Shown here one piece after another: positions 27,705 to 37,130 of a DNA stretch of 64,000 bases. The position numbers and the translations under genes are program-made. This stretch comes from Sphingobacteriales bacterium 44-15 (GTDB taxonomy: Bacteria > Bacteroidota > Bacteroidia > Chitinophagales > Chitinophagaceae), in contig MKWG01000030.1 of the NCBI GenBank assembly GCA_001899685.1, forward strand, positions 1-64,000, given 5' to 3'. How positions within the stretch are numbered: position 1 is the stretch's first letter; each line of letters opens with the position of its first letter. The notes under the pieces are model-generated. The model did no database searches, was not told the origin of the DNA, and worked only from the letters and a program-made list of their open reading frames with translations.

Positions 27705-28281
27705 ATTCACCAGATGATTTTTGATAAGCAGAAAAATCAATATTAAGTGATGCGGCGATCTTTCTGACCGCTGCTGCAATATGGTGCTCAACGGTTCGCT
27801 GGGAAATATTCAGTACTTCGGCAACTTCTTTATACGCAAGCCCATCTTCCTTCACGAGCTTATATACCACCCTGCATTTGGGCGGAAGTTCCCGGATGGC
27901 TTTATTGACGGATTGAAGCAACTCGGAAGCAACGATCAGATCTAGGGGGTCAGCCGCCAGCTCACTGCACGTCGTATCCAACTGATCCGGGTCAATACTC
28001 CGTATATCAGCTTTCCTGCTGATATAATTAAGGCAACGGTTTTTTACTGAAATGTAGAGGTATACTTTAAGGTTTGAAATATTCGTAATAGCGGAGCGTT
28101 TATTCCAGATCGCCACGAACAGGTCTCCTACGATCTCTTCGGCGGGCTCTTTTAGTTTCACAATAGATACTGCAAACTGGAAAAGCCCCGTGTAATAATG
28201 CCTGAACAATTGCCTGAAAGCATGTTGGTCATTGAACAAAGCAACCCGTTCCTGCAGCCCAAATATCTCTTTTCCCGTCAT
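27685..28281 (-). CDS. ECF-type sigma-70 factor (locus 2)
   Basis: About 198 residues from the ATG at 28281. The frame is open to 28347, directly abutting the GH16 stop. Region 2 contains FRQLFRHYYTGLFQFAVSIVKLKEPAEEIVGDLFVAIW. Region 4 contains YKEVAEVLNISQRTVEHHIAAAVRKIAA as helix-turn-helix. It controls the large glycan locus with its FecR. Unusually it follows a GH16 gene, probably in one transcript. The last codons come from an intergenic repeat. Confidence 0.92.
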   Translation of the reverse strand: MTGKEIFGLQERVALFNDQHAFRQLFRHYYTGLFQFAVSIVKLKEPAEEIVGDLFVAIWNKRSAITNISNLKVYLYISVKNRCLNYISRKADIRSIDPDQLDTTCSELAADPLDLIVASELLQSVNKAIRELPPKCRVVYKLVKEDGLAYKEVAEVLNISQRTVEHHIAAAVRKIAASLNIDFSAYQKSSGEYVRGER

Positions 28282-28347
28282 TACAGATAGTTTAGTCCCA
28301 ATCGGTGCAATGAAGGTATTGTTATTTTTTCCTAAAAACAACAGCAT

Positions 28348-29142
28348 CTACCGTTTTTGCTTAAAGGAATAAAACCTTACCCAGTCAATTTCCATTTCAA
28401 CCGGCAGGTCTTCGGTATATACCTTACCTACCCAACTGCCGCCTAATTGCATATCCAGCAGCAGGTAATATTTGTACTTATCAAAAGGGAACTGACCTTC
28501 TTTGTCTGTTACTATACGGGGATAGGTGAAAGTCTTTTTATTATTAATAAAAAACACCAGGCTGTCCGGATGCAGCTCTACCGCATAAGTATTAAAATCG
28601 TTGGGATCTATACGACCGGTCGCCCCCTGTTTGGGATTCTTCATCTTAAGTGTATAGGTATAGTGTGAATGTACGGTCTGGTAAGCAATTGAATCGGAGT
28701 TCAGTCTTTCCATAATATCAATTTCGCCGCCATCAGGCCATCCCATCCCCTGCGACAGGAGCCAGAAAGCAGGCCATGCTCCGCGTGCACCATTTAACTT
28801 CGCATGTATTTCAAGCCGCCCGGATCCAAAAGCTACTTTGTCTTTCGTATATACACCACCGGTGATGTAACGCGCAGTATCGTTGGGAACACTGTTATTC
28901 ATAATGCCCCGCAATACCAGTTTGCCATCGCGCATGGCATAGCAACTGTCGAAATCACTCATGTGCCTGTCCCAGTCCGACAGGCCCCGCGGGATTTTCG
29001 ACCACCGGGTAGTATCAAAGTCATTCAACTGGTCAAAATTTTCCTCCCAGCTCAGCGTCATTTTCTGAGCATGTTTTGTGCCGGCACAGGAAACCAGCAG
29101 TATCACTAAAGATAAAAAAGGGAATAATTGCTTATGCTTCAT
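28348..29142 (-). CDS. GH16 family endo-beta-glycanase, lipoprotein
   Basis: A jelly-roll endo-glycanase. From the ATG at 29142 the signal ends in the lipobox LVSC, so it is probably on the cell surface. The catalytic motif GGEIDIMERL lies at residues 146-155 of the longer form starting at 29166, with Glu148 nucleophile, Asp150 helper and Glu153 acid/base. FGSGRLEIHAKL and WPAFWLLSQG are typical. GH16 includes laminarinases, keratanases and mucin O-glycan endo-galactanases. The neighbouring GH20, GH29 and alpha-galactosidase favour an endo-beta-galactosidase role (inference). It heads the sigma/FecR operon. Confidence 0.9.
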   Translation of the reverse strand: MKHKQLFPFLSLVILLVSCAGTKHAQKMTLSWEENFDQLNDFDTTRWSKIPRGLSDWDRHMSDFDSCYAMRDGKLVLRGIMNNSVPNDTARYITGGVYTKDKVAFGSGRLEIHAKLNGARGAWPAFWLLSQGMGWPDGGEIDIMERLNSDSIAYQTVHSHYTYTLKMKNPKQGATGRIDPNDFNTYAVELHPDSLVFFINNKKTFTYPRIVTDKEGQFPFDKYKYYLLLDMQLGGSWVGKVYTEDLPVEMEIDWVRFYSFKQKR

Positions 29143-29179
29143 CAGATCAATATGGTTTGTAATCAATACAGCTATCTAT

Positions 29180-29187
29180 CAAAAATA
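29180..29187 (-). promoter_or_regulatory. Bacteroidota -7 box (TATTTTTG) before GH16-sigma operon
   Basis: TATTTTTG on the minus strand lies about 37 nt before the GH16 ATG at 29142 and matches TAnnTTTG. It would give basal expression of GH16 together with the sigma factor. Confidence 0.4.
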
Positions 29188-29338
29188 CAAAAGAGCACAT
29201 TGATGATCGTAAATAATATGAGGCTGTATCAAAAGGATTTATTCACGCAAAGCGACTAAGAAGGCAAAGAAACAAAGCTTGGACGTGTTTCAAATGCCAA
29301 AGAAGGTTTCCAACTTTTTTTGAAAGGCTGGAAACGCT

Positions 29339-30151
29339 TTAGTATTTTCTCAAACTTCCTATAATCACACTGTCTTTTTGATTTACGGGTAATGTATACT
29401 GATAATTATATAAAGTTCCTTCCCAATCGCCGTACATGATATTAGGCAGTACGATAAATTTTGAGCCGAACATAGCCGCATTATTGCTTGTTTGAGTATT
29501 TCTCTCCTTCTCCGGTTGCTTATCAAATACGGAACTAAAGTCACTCAGGTTATCCCCAAACAGCATTACGATCTCATGTGTTGCCGAAACCTTAGCGCGG
29601 CGGGATCCTTTGCCCGAGCCTGCCGCTTTCAGTATAAGATGATCGTTGGTTGCATCAGGAAAATTCCAGCGCTGCAATTCCTGTAATGTTTGCACTCTCT
29701 CCGCTTCAAGCCTGTTGGTAATATAAAATACACTTACTCCCTTACTCTTTGCATACTGAAAAAAACTTAATCCTCCCGGCACCGTATCGCATTCCACGCG
29801 TTTTGTCCATACCATCCAGGAGGAGTCGCTATACTCTTCATTTCTTAAGGCGCTGTGCACCTGGTAAGGGCTGTTGTCCAGGATAGTTTCATCAATATCC
29901 GTAACAAGCGCAAGCGGCTTCTCATGCTGTTCTTTCAATATGATATCCAACTGTACTCTTGCAGTATTATATGCCTGGAAGCAAAGCGCCTTGTACTCAG
30001 CGGCTTTTTGCTGCCAAACCGCTCCCCATAACGGGCCTTGCATTACAAGAGAAGGGGTGCTCACATTGCCTGCAGCATTTCGCTGCACCTTACATGAAGC
30101 TGCTAAAAGAAAAAACAAAAAAATAAACCTGCATTTTGAGATGCTGTTCAT
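29339..30151 (-). CDS. 5'-nucleotidase / acid phosphatase, lipoprotein e(P4) family (HAD class C)
   Basis: A 270-residue lipoprotein (lipobox LAASC, Cys20). The HAD motif I VTDIDETILDNSPY (83-96) has Asp85 as nucleophile and Asp87, and LFGDNLSDF near the C-terminus is motif IV. Family members dephosphorylate nucleoside monophosphates or other small phosphomonoesters at the outer membrane. It is the last gene of the TetR-SusCD-phosphatase group, about 105 nt after the phosphodiesterase gene, with a word-repeat hairpin in the gap. Confidence 0.88.
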   Translation of the reverse strand: MNSISKCRFIFLFFLLAASCKVQRNAAGNVSTPSLVMQGPLWGAVWQQKAAEYKALCFQAYNTARVQLDIILKEQHEKPLALVTDIDETILDNSPYQVHSALRNEEYSDSSWMVWTKRVECDTVPGGLSFFQYAKSKGVSVFYITNRLEAERVQTLQELQRWNFPDATNDHLILKAAGSGKGSRRAKVSATHEIVMLFGDNLSDFSSVFDKQPEKERNTQTSNNAAMFGSKFIVLPNIMYGDWEGTLYNYQYTLPVNQKDSVIIGSLRKY

Positions 30152-30177
30152 GGTAAAAATTTGAAGTTATTGATTGA

Positions 30178-30256
30178 GCTGTGGGCTGTTAGCTATGGGC
30201 TATCAGGGTTCAGATTACAGGTGCTCATAGCTCATAGCCCATAGCTGATAGCTGCA
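30178..30256. repeat. Inverted word repeat AGCTATGGGCTATCAG
   Basis: GCTGTGGGCTGTTAGCTATGG (left) and CTCATAGCCCATAGCTGATAG (right) form an imperfect hairpin built from AGCTATG/GGCTATSAG words, with an unpaired centre of about 17 nt. It fills the gap between the two phosphatase genes. Confidence 0.6.
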
Positions 30257-30258
30257 AC

Positions 30259-31491
30259 TCACTTCCCTTCCACTATCCACCTGTTAAGCATATTTCCCGG
30301 CGCTTCAATAACGATCTTATAAAAAGAAGAAGGTTTATTGCTTACATCAATAATAGCTTCCTGTTTCGCAAGCGGCACGGTAGCCACCAGACTATATTCA
30401 TCTTTACCACCTTCCTTAAAATTATTGGTAGTAGCTATCCATATTTTTGCATTGCCTTTTTTGGATACTGCTTTCCATGTTACACGCAGCTTACCATTAT
30501 CCAGCATAGCATTGGGGTGGGTAGCAGAGATATTCCCTGTAAGCGGGATGCCATCTACCTCCATTAGATGCTCCCGGGGAATTGTGATGTTTAAGAAGGA
30601 CGCGATGGAAGGCATGATATCCACTATACCCGGATTGCCGGTTTTAAAATAATTATTGAGCCCTTTTGCATTCGTTACGATCCATGTGTTTCTTTCCCGG
30701 TCTGACTGTCCGCCATGATTCTTGCCATTATCCGCGCTTCTGCCGTGATCGGTTGTTATATAGATTACCCAGTCTTCTTTGAAGTTCTTCTCACGGTATT
30801 GTATAGCCGCCCAAAGCCGTCCCATTTGCGCATCCATCATTTCCACCGCCTTATAAAACTCAGGGCTGTCGCCGTGCATATGCCCCATATCATCGGTATA
30901 TTCAAGATATACCCAGGACAGATCAGGAGCTTCTTTCTTTATATATGCTGTCGCAGCATCCACCACCGCTTCATCAATACGGTGCATAAAGTCTCTTTTC
31001 TTATCATGCGGGTAATTGATGGTATCCAGCTCGAGCCCGTCAAAATGATGATCCAGTCGCAGGTTTCCGGTAGCAGGAAGATCCTCTCCCACAAGCTTTG
31101 TCCGGTTATCTTCCCAACTGGAAAATACGGCCGCTTTTTTTCGCGGGTACTGCTCTTTAAAAAAACGGAAGATGGTCAGGTAATTATAATCGGGCGCTGC
31201 AATATCATTATCCCATACGTTATGCTTATTCACCCAGGTACCTGTGAGCAGGCTGTTGTACCCAACAGCAGATATGGTAGGCGTTTCAGAATAACCCCCT
31301 TTTTCTCCACCCACATGCGCCCTGGTATAGCCGCCCTCTTTGGCAATAGCATCCAGGTAAGGCGTATTTAATTTTTCAATCACATCTGCCGGGATGCCAT
31401 CCACAATAACAAATATGGCTTTTTTACTTTGCTGGGCCTTTAAGCCGGCTACACAAAAGAGTACACCTGCCAACAGCAACCATTTTTTCAT
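30259..31491 (-). CDS. Alkaline-phosphatase superfamily phosphodiesterase/nucleotide pyrophosphatase-like protein
   Basis: About 410 residues with a signal peptide ([13 protein letters not shown]...GLKAQ). The start could also be 31506. Metal-binding landmarks of type I phosphodiesterases are present: [20 protein letters not shown] near the N-terminus, [14 protein letters not shown], where a Ser replaces the usual Thr nucleophile, and [20 protein letters not shown]. The C-terminal 80 residues form a beta domain. It would release phosphate or a leaving alcohol from phosphodiesters or monoesters outside the cytoplasm. It follows SusD in the TetR-controlled locus. Confidence 0.85.
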   Translation of the reverse strand: MKKWLLLAGVLFCVAGLKAQQSKKAIFVIVDGIPADVIEKLNTPYLDAIAKEGGYTRAHVGGEKGGYSETPTISAVGYNSLLTGTWVNKHNVWDNDIAAPDYNYLTIFRFFKEQYPRKKAAVFSSWEDNRTKLVGEDLPATGNLRLDHHFDGLELDTINYPHDKKRDFMHRIDEAVVDAATAYIKKEAPDLSWVYLEYTDDMGHMHGDSPEFYKAVEMMDAQMGRLWAAIQYREKNFKEDWVIYITTDHGRSADNGKNHGGQSDRERNTWIVTNAKGLNNYFKTGNPGIVDIMPSIASFLNITIPREHLMEVDGIPLTGNISATHPNAMLDNGKLRVTWKAVSKKGNAKIWIATTNNFKEGGKDEYSLVATVPLAKQEAIIDVSNKPSSFYKIVIEAPGNMLNRWIVEGK

Positions 31492-31546
31492 GCTACGGAA
31501 AATCATTGAGATAAAAATTTTTAATTCCTGATGCTTGTTATTTTTA

Positions 31547-33031
31547 TTATTGCAGTATCCACATCACACCGTTGATATTATCTCCATCCGGGTACTGGCG
31601 GTTTACCGCGCTTTCTACATTGGCTGCGTTATTGGTATATTCATCGGTTGGGTACATCCAGCGTTTGGGAATCAGTCCGCCATTGAGCATGCCCGCACCT
31701 GACACATCAAATACCGGGAACCCGGTGCGCCGCTGTTCGTAAAATGGCAGCCAGCCGGCATTCATAAAGGTGCTGATATATTTCTGGATCACGATCTGTT
31801 TTATTTCATTTCCCGTTTGCAAAGTTACTGCAGCATCATTCAGGTAATTTTGAATATCGGCAGATGAATACGCATTTTTAAAATTGGAAAAATCCAGGGA
31901 AGCTTCAATACCATTCTTATAAAAAGTATCCGCATCGCCGCTGATCCATCCCCTGACAGCAGCCTCAGCCAGCAGGAACTGCACTTCGGCATAGCTCATT
32001 AATACACTTGGTTCATTGATGGCTTCGTAAGCATAGCGGTCATTGATTTGCGAAGCTTTCCCGGCGCCTCTCTTAGCCGTATTATAGTCAAGCGGGGCGC
32101 TGCCTACAAGCCCGTCGTATGCATTGAAATTATCTGCAGGAAGCGTCGAGGCAGGGGTCGGCTTGCCAAATACAAAAAGCCTTGGATCTTTCAATTCCTG
32201 CAATATATCCACAAAACTGCTATCCAGGTAAAAATCGGTTTTCATAGAATTATTATTGAAATAGGGATATTGATTGCCCGTGATATTATAATAGGGCAAC
32301 TGACCGTTATCCGAATTTGACTCAAATATGGGATATTGGGAAGGATTGGATACAATTTCGTTGAACCGCTGCTTAATATTTAAAGCAGCATCTCCTTCCT
32401 TCTTAGATAAGCTCATGAGTACTCTTAAGGTAAACGAGTTGATAAGCTTCTTCCATTGTTGAATATCCCCGTCATAAATAAGATCTCCGCCTATCGCTAC
32501 CTGATCAGCGGATAAGGAGTCGCTTGCAATTTTTAGGTCGTCCAACACTCCCCGGTAAACATCCTGCTGTTTGTCATACACCGGCCGGGTAGCCGAAGAA
32601 TCCGTAAAATTGTTATTCATTATGGATTGCATCATCTGTGAGTAAGGAATATCGCCAAAGGTCTGGGTCATACTTACAATGAAATAAGACTTGAGAAACT
32701 TGCCGATATATCGGTAATTCAGCTTGCCTGTACGTGCAGCTTCCTGCTCCATTTTAACCACCTGGGTAATGCTTCCGTAATTCATGGAACTGCGTTGCCA
32801 TCCATAATACTGGGAACTGCTTGCCCCTTGTGTATAAACCAGATAACGGGAGGCTAAAGCTGCGTCACTGGATATGGTTGAAAAAGCAAGCCGTTCCACG
32901 GTTGGCAAAAGCAACGACGGGTCCGCAATGGTGGGATTATTAGGATTCACCTGGAAATCTTCGAATTTTTTGCAGTTCGAAAATACCGCCAGCACACACA
33001 GGAATACAACTGATCTATAGTATTTCATCAC
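31547..33031 (-). CDS. SusD-like lipoprotein (SusD/RagB-like 2 type, locus 4)
   Basis: A 494-residue lipoprotein with lipobox FSNC (Cys20). The variant SusD fold is indicated by [26 protein letters not shown], the [22 protein letters not shown] segment near the C-terminus and [16 protein letters not shown] at the end. This branch is often paired with SusC proteins in non-glycan loci. It begins 33 nt after SusC and is followed by phosphatases rather than glycosidases, which suggests phosphorylated ligands. Confidence 0.9.
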   Translation of the reverse strand: MMKYYRSVVFLCVLAVFSNCKKFEDFQVNPNNPTIADPSLLLPTVERLAFSTISSDAALASRYLVYTQGASSSQYYGWQRSSMNYGSITQVVKMEQEAARTGKLNYRYIGKFLKSYFIVSMTQTFGDIPYSQMMQSIMNNNFTDSSATRPVYDKQQDVYRGVLDDLKIASDSLSADQVAIGGDLIYDGDIQQWKKLINSFTLRVLMSLSKKEGDAALNIKQRFNEIVSNPSQYPIFESNSDNGQLPYYNITGNQYPYFNNNSMKTDFYLDSSFVDILQELKDPRLFVFGKPTPASTLPADNFNAYDGLVGSAPLDYNTAKRGAGKASQINDRYAYEAINEPSVLMSYAEVQFLLAEAAVRGWISGDADTFYKNGIEASLDFSNFKNAYSSADIQNYLNDAAVTLQTGNEIKQIVIQKYISTFMNAGWLPFYEQRRTGFPVFDVSGAGMLNGGLIPKRWMYPTDEYTNNAANVESAVNRQYPDGDNINGVMWILQ

Positions 33032-33063
33032 AATATTTTTTGGTTCAATAAATTTTTCCCGGA

Positions 33064-36000
33064 TTAAAATTTGAGATTGATGTTAACACCCACACTTCTC
33101 ATAGAAGGAGTTTGCAGTTCATCCCGCTCTGCATCCGGATCCACGTTAGGCAGTTTAGCAAAGATGAACAGGTTGTTCCCGATAAATGAAATGGAAGCAT
33201 TGTTAAAGACTCCTTTAGTCCATCTGGCAGGAAGCTGGTAAGTGAATACGAGCTCACGCATTTTCAAATACGAGCCGCTGTAATAAAAATAATTATTCAG
33301 CATTTGACCGCTGGTGGTCTGCATAAAGCTTATATAATTGACCGCAGTCGTATTAGGAGCAAACTTCCTGGTATCAGAAATAATATTGCCATGACTGTCA
33401 TATTCAATGCTTCCTGAGGTAACCACAACACCGGGGCCTACATAGGTGCTGTTGCCTGCATTAGCGTCATCCCGGAACTGGTTTACAGTCCCTCTCGCCG
33501 TTCCACCCCACCACATTTTCTGGTTGGTAGTGGAATAGATCAGTCCGCCGATCCTTCCGTCTACAGACAGATTAAGAGAGAAATTTTTGTAGGTGAAATT
33601 ATTCTGCCATCCGTAAATCCAGTCGGCATCACTGTATCCGAAAAATTGTCCGTAAGGCTCATAAGCCTGCATACCATTATCGTAATAAATAGCCTGACCA
33701 TCCGGCGCACGGGATGCCGTCATGTAGATCCTGTCCGTACGCTGCCCTTCTTTTATCTGCCCGATATACCCGTCGGGATTATCCGTTGCGTCTTTCAGCC
33801 AGGTATGCACATTGCTGAAATTGAAAGTGGTTTCCCACCTGAAATCCTTTCCACGCACCGGAAAGCCGCTCACAATAAATTCCCATCCTTTCCTGTAATA
33901 AACATTAGCATTTTTCAATACGCTGGTATTGCCGCTCGCCTGTGATTGCGCTACATTCACAAAATTGTTATAATCACGGTTGCTAAAATAGCTCACATCA
34001 AAATTGATCCTGTTATTGAAAAGCCCTAATGCCATCCCATACTCACCGGAGCGGGTAGTGGCGGGCACCAGGTCAGGAGAAATATAGGTAGTGGGCCATA
34101 TCAGTGAAGGAACATTATTCCATTTTGACCCTATTCCATACGTTGTAAGATGTGCATAAGGATTATCCTTGTCAATAAATCCGGTATTCACTTTAGCCCA
34201 GGAGCTCCGCAGTTTCAGGAAAGAAACAACTGAAGGCAATTTAAGCACATCAGACAATACCGCGGAAATACCGGCCGAAGGATAAAAATAGCCGTTATTT
34301 TTTACAGGGAGCGTGGAGGTCTTATCATAGCGCCCGGTAACAGACAGGTATAAAAACCCAAAGGTTTCAACATCCACCATGCCATAAACGCTCGCTGTTC
34401 TGCGTTCCTGCAAAACACTTGTGGTTTTGGGAGGGTTGATGGAATTGCTCAGGTTATAAAATTCAGGGATCGTAAGCCCGTCTGTGGTAGCGTAGGAACC
34501 CTCTAAGCGCCGGTATGCGTTTGCCCCGCCGGCAGTAATGTTGACATTGAACTTTTCATTAAAATCATGCTTATAATTTAATATCAGATCCGTATTAATA
34601 TCAAAATAGTTGCTGACATCGGTGGAATAGTTGCCCTGAGAAATATAATCGTATGCAATATAGCTGTACGGCTCCTTCAGATCAGCATTGGTTGCATACT
34701 GGTTGAAGCCATTCCGGAACTTCACTGAAAAATTATCTGTGAACTTATAATCAAAGGTTACCTGGCCAAAGCTGTTGTTTTTCCGGTATCCGTTTAAAAG
34801 CTGGTTGGCAATAAAATAGGGATTATTATACCAGGAAAGATTATAGTTTCTCTGTTGCAGCCCTTCTTTGCCGGGGATCCAGTAATTCTTCAGGTCGCGG
34901 ATATCTATATCCGGCCCGATCCAGAGAATGAGATTATACAAATAGTTAGGAGGACCATAACCAATGGTAGGATAATTATCAGAGTATTCCATATTGTAGG
35001 TAAGCTTTGCATCCATGCTCAGCTTTGGCGCGAGCTGGTAATTGCCACCGATGGAAAACGAGGAGTTGTTCACTCCCGTATTAGGCACTACACCTTTCTG
35101 GAAAATATGATTGGCAGAAACCCTGAAAGAGCCTTTTTCCGTGCCGACGGAAGCAGAAACGCTGTTGGTAGATAAAATGCCCGTACGGAAAAAGTTTTTG
35201 ATATTGTTTTTGCCGCGCGATATCCAGGGCAGAGGTACCAGCTCTCCGGTAACGGGATCAACCGGGCTGTTATACTGTGTTGTTTCATAATACCCGCTTG
35301 GAGTGGACGGATCTTTCTGATCTAATTTAGGGCCCCATATCCATCCTCCGCCTTCCGTGCCTCCTCCTGATCCGTCCTGATAAGCATAAGCGCCCTGGTC
35401 TCCATCTCCGTAGGTCGTTTGTACTTTAGGTATTACGGTATATCCTGTCTGGAACATGGTAGAGGAATTTATCTCAACAGCAAGCTTTCCTTTTTTCCCT
35501 TTCTTGGTAGTATACATGATGGCGCCATTCACGCCGAGCGCTCCATACAATGCGGCGGCGGCAGTGCCTTTTAATACGCTGATACTTTCTATATCGTCAG
35601 CGTTGATCTTGTAGGGATCAGCATCCGCATCAGGTATGCCATCAATAACAATAAGCGGGGTTTTGCCCCGCAATGAAATGCCGGGGTTACGGAATAAATC
35701 GGTAGTGTTGTTAATGTTCAGTCCCGCTACTTTGCCGGTCAATGCGCTCAGTGGCGTAGGCGTTTTCGTTTTGGCCATTGTTTCTCCATTTACCTCCTGT
35801 ACCGAATACCCTAATGTTTTTTGCTGTTTTTTAATACCAAGGGCTGTAGTAACTACAACTTCCGCTAAGTCGCCGGTTGTGCTTTTTTCCAGTACAACAT
35901 CAATCTCCCTGCGGCCATTTACCTGTACCTGTTGCGATAAATGCCCGGTAAAAGAGAATGTAAGCAGTGCATTCCCGGGCACAACTATTGAATACCTGCC

Positions 36001-36168
36001 ATCGTTGTTTGTTGTGGTTCCTTTAGAGGATCTGTTAACCACGATGGACACACCGGGCAACAATGAATTATCTGTTGCAGACCTGACGGTTCCGGTTACT
36101 GTTATGTCCTGGGATAAAGACATAAACCATAATAATTGTAGAAAAATGATCAAAGCAGTTGATTTCAT
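33064..36168 (-). CDS. SusC-family TonB-dependent transporter without STN domain (locus 4)
   Basis: A 1034-residue transporter from the ATG at 36168 (MKSTALIIFLQLLWFMSLSQ signal). The longer frame to 36282 ends inside the palindrome and is rejected. The signal is followed directly by a carboxypeptidase-D-like domain (about 23-92), then the plug (EVVVTTALGIKKQQKTLGYSV, about 98 on) and a barrel ending SVGVNINLKF. No STN domain is present, in keeping with the absence of sigma/FecR here. Regulation is likely through the divergent TetR gene and the palindrome 113 nt upstream. Confidence 0.92.
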   Translation of the reverse strand: MKSTALIIFLQLLWFMSLSQDITVTGTVRSATDNSLLPGVSIVVNRSSKGTTTNNDGRYSIVVPGNALLTFSFTGHLSQQVQVNGRREIDVVLEKSTTGDLAEVVVTTALGIKKQQKTLGYSVQEVNGETMAKTKTPTPLSALTGKVAGLNINNTTDLFRNPGISLRGKTPLIVIDGIPDADADPYKINADDIESISVLKGTAAAALYGALGVNGAIMYTTKKGKKGKLAVEINSSTMFQTGYTVIPKVQTTYGDGDQGAYAYQDGSGGGTEGGGWIWGPKLDQKDPSTPSGYYETTQYNSPVDPVTGELVPLPWISRGKNNIKNFFRTGILSTNSVSASVGTEKGSFRVSANHIFQKGVVPNTGVNNSSFSIGGNYQLAPKLSMDAKLTYNMEYSDNYPTIGYGPPNYLYNLILWIGPDIDIRDLKNYWIPGKEGLQQRNYNLSWYNNPYFIANQLLNGYRKNNSFGQVTFDYKFTDNFSVKFRNGFNQYATNADLKEPYSYIAYDYISQGNYSTDVSNYFDINTDLILNYKHDFNEKFNVNITAGGANAYRRLEGSYATTDGLTIPEFYNLSNSINPPKTTSVLQERRTASVYGMVDVETFGFLYLSVTGRYDKTSTLPVKNNGYFYPSAGISAVLSDVLKLPSVVSFLKLRSSWAKVNTGFIDKDNPYAHLTTYGIGSKWNNVPSLIWPTTYISPDLVPATTRSGEYGMALGLFNNRINFDVSYFSNRDYNNFVNVAQSQASGNTSVLKNANVYYRKGWEFIVSGFPVRGKDFRWETTFNFSNVHTWLKDATDNPDGYIGQIKEGQRTDRIYMTASRAPDGQAIYYDNGMQAYEPYGQFFGYSDADWIYGWQNNFTYKNFSLNLSVDGRIGGLIYSTTNQKMWWGGTARGTVNQFRDDANAGNSTYVGPGVVVTSGSIEYDSHGNIISDTRKFAPNTTAVNYISFMQTTSGQMLNNYFYYSGSYLKMRELVFTYQLPARWTKGVFNNASISFIGNNLFIFAKLPNVDPDAERDELQTPSMRSVGVNINLKF

Positions 36169-36280
36169 AGCAAACCTTTTTTTGTGAGGAGATGAGTACA
36201 GTTTTCTGGATTCTTCAGAACAAAAGTCCTGGTTTATAAATTTTGGCAAAAACAAATGTGCTAAATAAATATTAATTTTC

Positions 36281-36314
36281 AAAAATTTATTGAATGATCA
36301 TTCAATAAATTTTT
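36281..36314. promoter_or_regulatory. Perfect 34-bp palindrome, candidate TetR operator
   Basis: Every base of 36281-36297 pairs with 36298-36314. The core is TGAATGATCATTCA, flanked by AT-rich arms. This core is the usual size and style of TetR-family operators. On the SusC strand the palindrome ends in TTTTT at a G, and 19 nt on lies CACATTTG, one mismatch from the -7 consensus, so bound repressor could cover the -33 region. Confidence 0.75.
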
Positions 36315-36373
36315 TATCACATAACACAAAATTTACAATTGGTTAACCTTGAACCCGGGAATGTTTTTATAAA

Positions 36374-36450
36374 GTGGTGAGAGGTGGATGGGAATAGGGA
36401 ATAGGGAATAGGCAATGGTGAAAAGTGAGACGTGAAAAGTGAGCGGTCAG
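36374..36450. repeat. GGGAATA tandem and GTGAAAAGTGAG word repeats
   Basis: GGAATAGGGAATAGGGAATA is a 7-bp unit present three times. It is followed by GTGAAAAGTGAGACGTGAAA-type words, and further on TACCACTTATCACTTATCC can pair with them. Same word family as the sigma-FecR spacers. Confidence 0.5.
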
Positions 36451-36495
36451 TGAACGTGAATGATACCCTACACCTTACCACTTATCACTTATCCC

Positions 36496-36503
36496 TATAT
36501 TTG
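36496..36503 (+). promoter_or_regulatory. Bacteroidota -7 box (TATATTTG) before tetR
   Basis: TATATTTG matches TAnnTTTG and lies 21 nt before the ATG at 36525, which supports that start over the longer open frame from 36432. Confidence 0.5.
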
Positions 36504-36524
36504 TCCGGTCATCATATATACATT

Positions 36525-37130
36525 ATGGGAAGGAAAAGTATTAAAAGTATACGTCAGAAAGAAATTATCAACGCATTTTACAAAATCGCAAAGAAAGAAG
36601 GGCTCGAGAATGCTTCTATCGCAAAAACCGCAGCTTTGATCAATATTAACCCAAGCCTGGTCATTCACTATTTCAAAACCAAGGAACACCTGATCTATGG
36701 ATTGATCGACCATATTCTTGACAAATACCTGCTGATCTATGAGATCCCGGGATCGTATGCCAAAGACCCGAAAAAAGCGCTGCTGAAAGTCATTGATAAT
36801 ATTTTTTCGAATAAATGGAACAGGTTGTTTGACGACAGTGTTTCTTACAGTTGTTATTCGCTTAGTTTCAGAGACAGGAAAGTAAAAGCCAAGTATAAAA
36901 AGCTGCTGGATACATTAAGAAATAATCTTAAAAAAGTGATACAGGAGGGCAACAGGCAGGGTGTTTTGTCGGTAAAAGATCCGGAAATAGCTGCGGATAT
37001 TATTTTTGTTATCGTAGATGGCGCCTACTATTACCTGAGCCTTGTGCACAATAAAGACGAATACCGCCGGAAGCTGGCGCAGTATAAAAAGCAGGCTTTA
37101 CAGCAGCTTAGTTTTGTTTCCGCTTATTGA
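36525..37130 (+). CDS. TetR/AcrR-family transcriptional regulator
   Basis: A 201-residue regulator. The N-terminal helix-turn-helix domain (about 8-55) includes RQKEIINAFYKIAKKEGLEN and KTAALININPSLVIHYFKTK, with the HYFKTKEHL end typical of the family. A helical C-terminal ligand domain follows, including EIAADIIFVIVDGAYYYLSL. The earlier in-frame ATG at 36432 lies within intergenic repeats, upstream of the promoter box. It is divergent from the SusC/SusD/phosphatase group, and the 34-bp palindrome lies closer to SusC, so it probably represses that group. Its 3' end overlaps the convergent small membrane gene by 23 bp. Confidence 0.93.
   Translation: MGRKSIKSIRQKEIINAFYKIAKKEGLENASIAKTAALININPSLVIHYFKTKEHLIYGLIDHILDKYLLIYEIPGSYAKDPKKALLKVIDNIFSNKWNRLFDDSVSYSCYSLSFRDRKVKAKYKKLLDTLRNNLKKVIQEGNRQGVLSVKDPEIAADIIFVIVDGAYYYLSLVHNKDEYRRKLAQYKKQALQQLSFVSAY

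Noticed and set aside
36169-36282. N-terminal extension of the STN-less SusC
   Set aside because: It would start inside the palindrome and place 38 non-signal residues before a good signal peptide; ATG 36168 is preferred.
36389-36416. GGGAATA tandem as a CRISPR or iteron array
   Set aside because: Only three 7-bp units without spacers and no replication or cas gene nearby.
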